Shown one piece after another: positions 4,926 to 5,528 of a DNA stretch of 5,528 nt. This stretch comes from Burkholderiaceae bacterium (GTDB lineage Bacteria > Pseudomonadota > Gammaproteobacteria > Burkholderiales > Burkholderiaceae_D). Made by a program: the position numbers and the translations under genes. The stretch lies in NCBI GenBank assembly GCA_019752915.1, contig JAIELO010000104.1, forward strand, positions 1-5,528, in the 5' to 3' direction. The first letter of the stretch is position 1. The number at the start of each line of letters is the position of its first letter. A model generated the notes under the pieces. It saw nothing but the letters and a program-made list of their open reading frames with translations, was not told where the DNA came from and searched no databases.

Positions 4926-5528
4926 ATGAAAAAACTCCATTCTGCCCTGATCGGCACCACGCTTCTGGCCGCACTTGCCGGCTGCACTTTACCCTGGCGT
5001 CAGGCGCCTGCTAGCCCCGAGGTCGCCCTGCAACTGGTCACGCTCAACGACTTCCACGGCAATATCGAAGCGAGCAAATATGTGCTCGATAGTTATTATG
5101 GTCTGGGCGAACGCACCATCATGGCCGGCGGCATCGACACGCTGGGCGCGGCGCTGCAGGCGTGGCGCAAGGAAGACCCGGAACTGCTGCTGGTCGGCGC
5201 CGGTGATCTGATCGGCGCGAGTCCGGCGATCTCCTCGATGTGGGCCGATGAGCCCAGTATCGGTGCCATGAATCTGCTCGGTCTGCGTGCCAGTTCGGTC
5301 GGCAATCACGAATTCGATCCGGGCCGGGTCGAACTGCTGCGCCAGCAGAAGGGCGGCTGCGCTTCGCCGCGTCCGGAAAAAGCCTGCCAGTTCAGTGCCA
5401 CCTATGAAGGCGCGAAATTCCAGTATCTGGCTGCCAATGTGATCGACATGGTGACCCGCAAGCCGCTGCTGCCGGCCTATAAGATCGAACAGGCGCATGG
5501 CGTCAAAGTCGCGTTTATCGGCACCGTG
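4926..5528 (+). CDS. 5'-nucleotidase/UshA-family metallophosphatase lipoprotein (3' end outside window)
   Basis: The first 201 residues of a bimetal phosphoesterase that would release phosphate from nucleotides (and perhaps 2',3'-cyclic nucleotides) outside the cytoplasm. Residues 1-20 are a lipoprotein signal with lipobox LAGC (C20). The residue after it is T, not D, so the Lol pathway would send it to the outer membrane. The N-terminal metallophosphatase domain shows NDFHGNIE (41-48; D42, H44), GAGDLIGASP (91-100; D94) and GNHEFD (126-131; N127 metal ligand, H128 and D131 the catalytic pair), matching UshA D41, H43, D84, N116, H117 and D120. AANV (169-172) follows the family pattern. Later metal ligands and the C-terminal nucleotide-binding domain are beyond the window. 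C145 and C154 may form a small disulfide loop. The ATG at 4926 is chosen because it begins the signal peptide; no clear ribosome-binding site precedes it. Related enzymes include SoxB-type and CpdB-type phosphatases, but the GNHEFD and NDFHG motifs favour 5'-nucleotidase. Confidence 0.87.
   Translation, partial: MKKLHSALIGTTLLAALAGCTLPWRQAPASPEVALQLVTLNDFHGNIEASKYVLDSYYGLGERTIMAGGIDTLGAALQAWRKEDPELLLVGAGDLIGASPAISSMWADEPSIGAMNLLGLRASSVGNHEFDPGRVELLRQQKGGCASPRPEKACQFSATYEGAKFQYLAANVIDMVTRKPLLPAYKIEQAHGVKVAFIGTV

Noticed and set aside
1..5528. Insertion sequences, CRISPR arrays, tRNA or rRNA genes
   Set aside because: No transposase, terminal repeats with target duplications, repeat-spacer pattern or RNA gene signature was found.

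Overview
The window most resembles a betaproteobacterium of the Oxalobacteraceae (Massilia/Duganella/Janthinobacterium type). This is a judgement from protein style, moderately high GC and the TonB-receptor-rich character, not from a database search. All four recognisable genes lie on the + strand, and each has a plausible link to purine or nucleotide scavenging.

Layout: positions 1-279 hold the 3' end of a guanine deaminase gene (guaD). After a 49-bp gap with no terminator comes a complete gene for an exported adenosine-deaminase-family enzyme (329-1813). A 593-bp non-coding region follows (1814-2406). It has a hairpin just after the deaminase gene, a GC-rich foldable segment, and then an AT-rich stretch with several dyads. 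One dyad is a near-consensus NtrC box (1968-1984) and another is a 26-nt imperfect palindrome (2246-2271). A 790-residue TonB-dependent outer-membrane receptor is encoded at 2407-4779 and ends at a strong intrinsic terminator (4801-4828). The last gene starts at 4926 and runs off the window. It encodes the N-terminal 201 residues of a lipoprotein of the 5'-nucleotidase/UshA metallophosphatase family.

How they may work together (inference): a surface or periplasmic 5'-nucleotidase would dephosphorylate nucleotides, the exported adenosine deaminase would convert adenosine to inosine, the TonB receptor could import a nucleoside, nucleotide or related ligand, and cytosolic guanine deaminase would release ammonia from guanine. 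The NtrC box in front of the receptor suggests nitrogen-responsive control and supports a purine-as-nitrogen-source reading. No convincing sigma-54 -24/-12 element was found to go with it, and the receptor's ligand cannot be read from sequence. No mobile elements, CRISPR arrays, tRNAs or rRNAs were seen.
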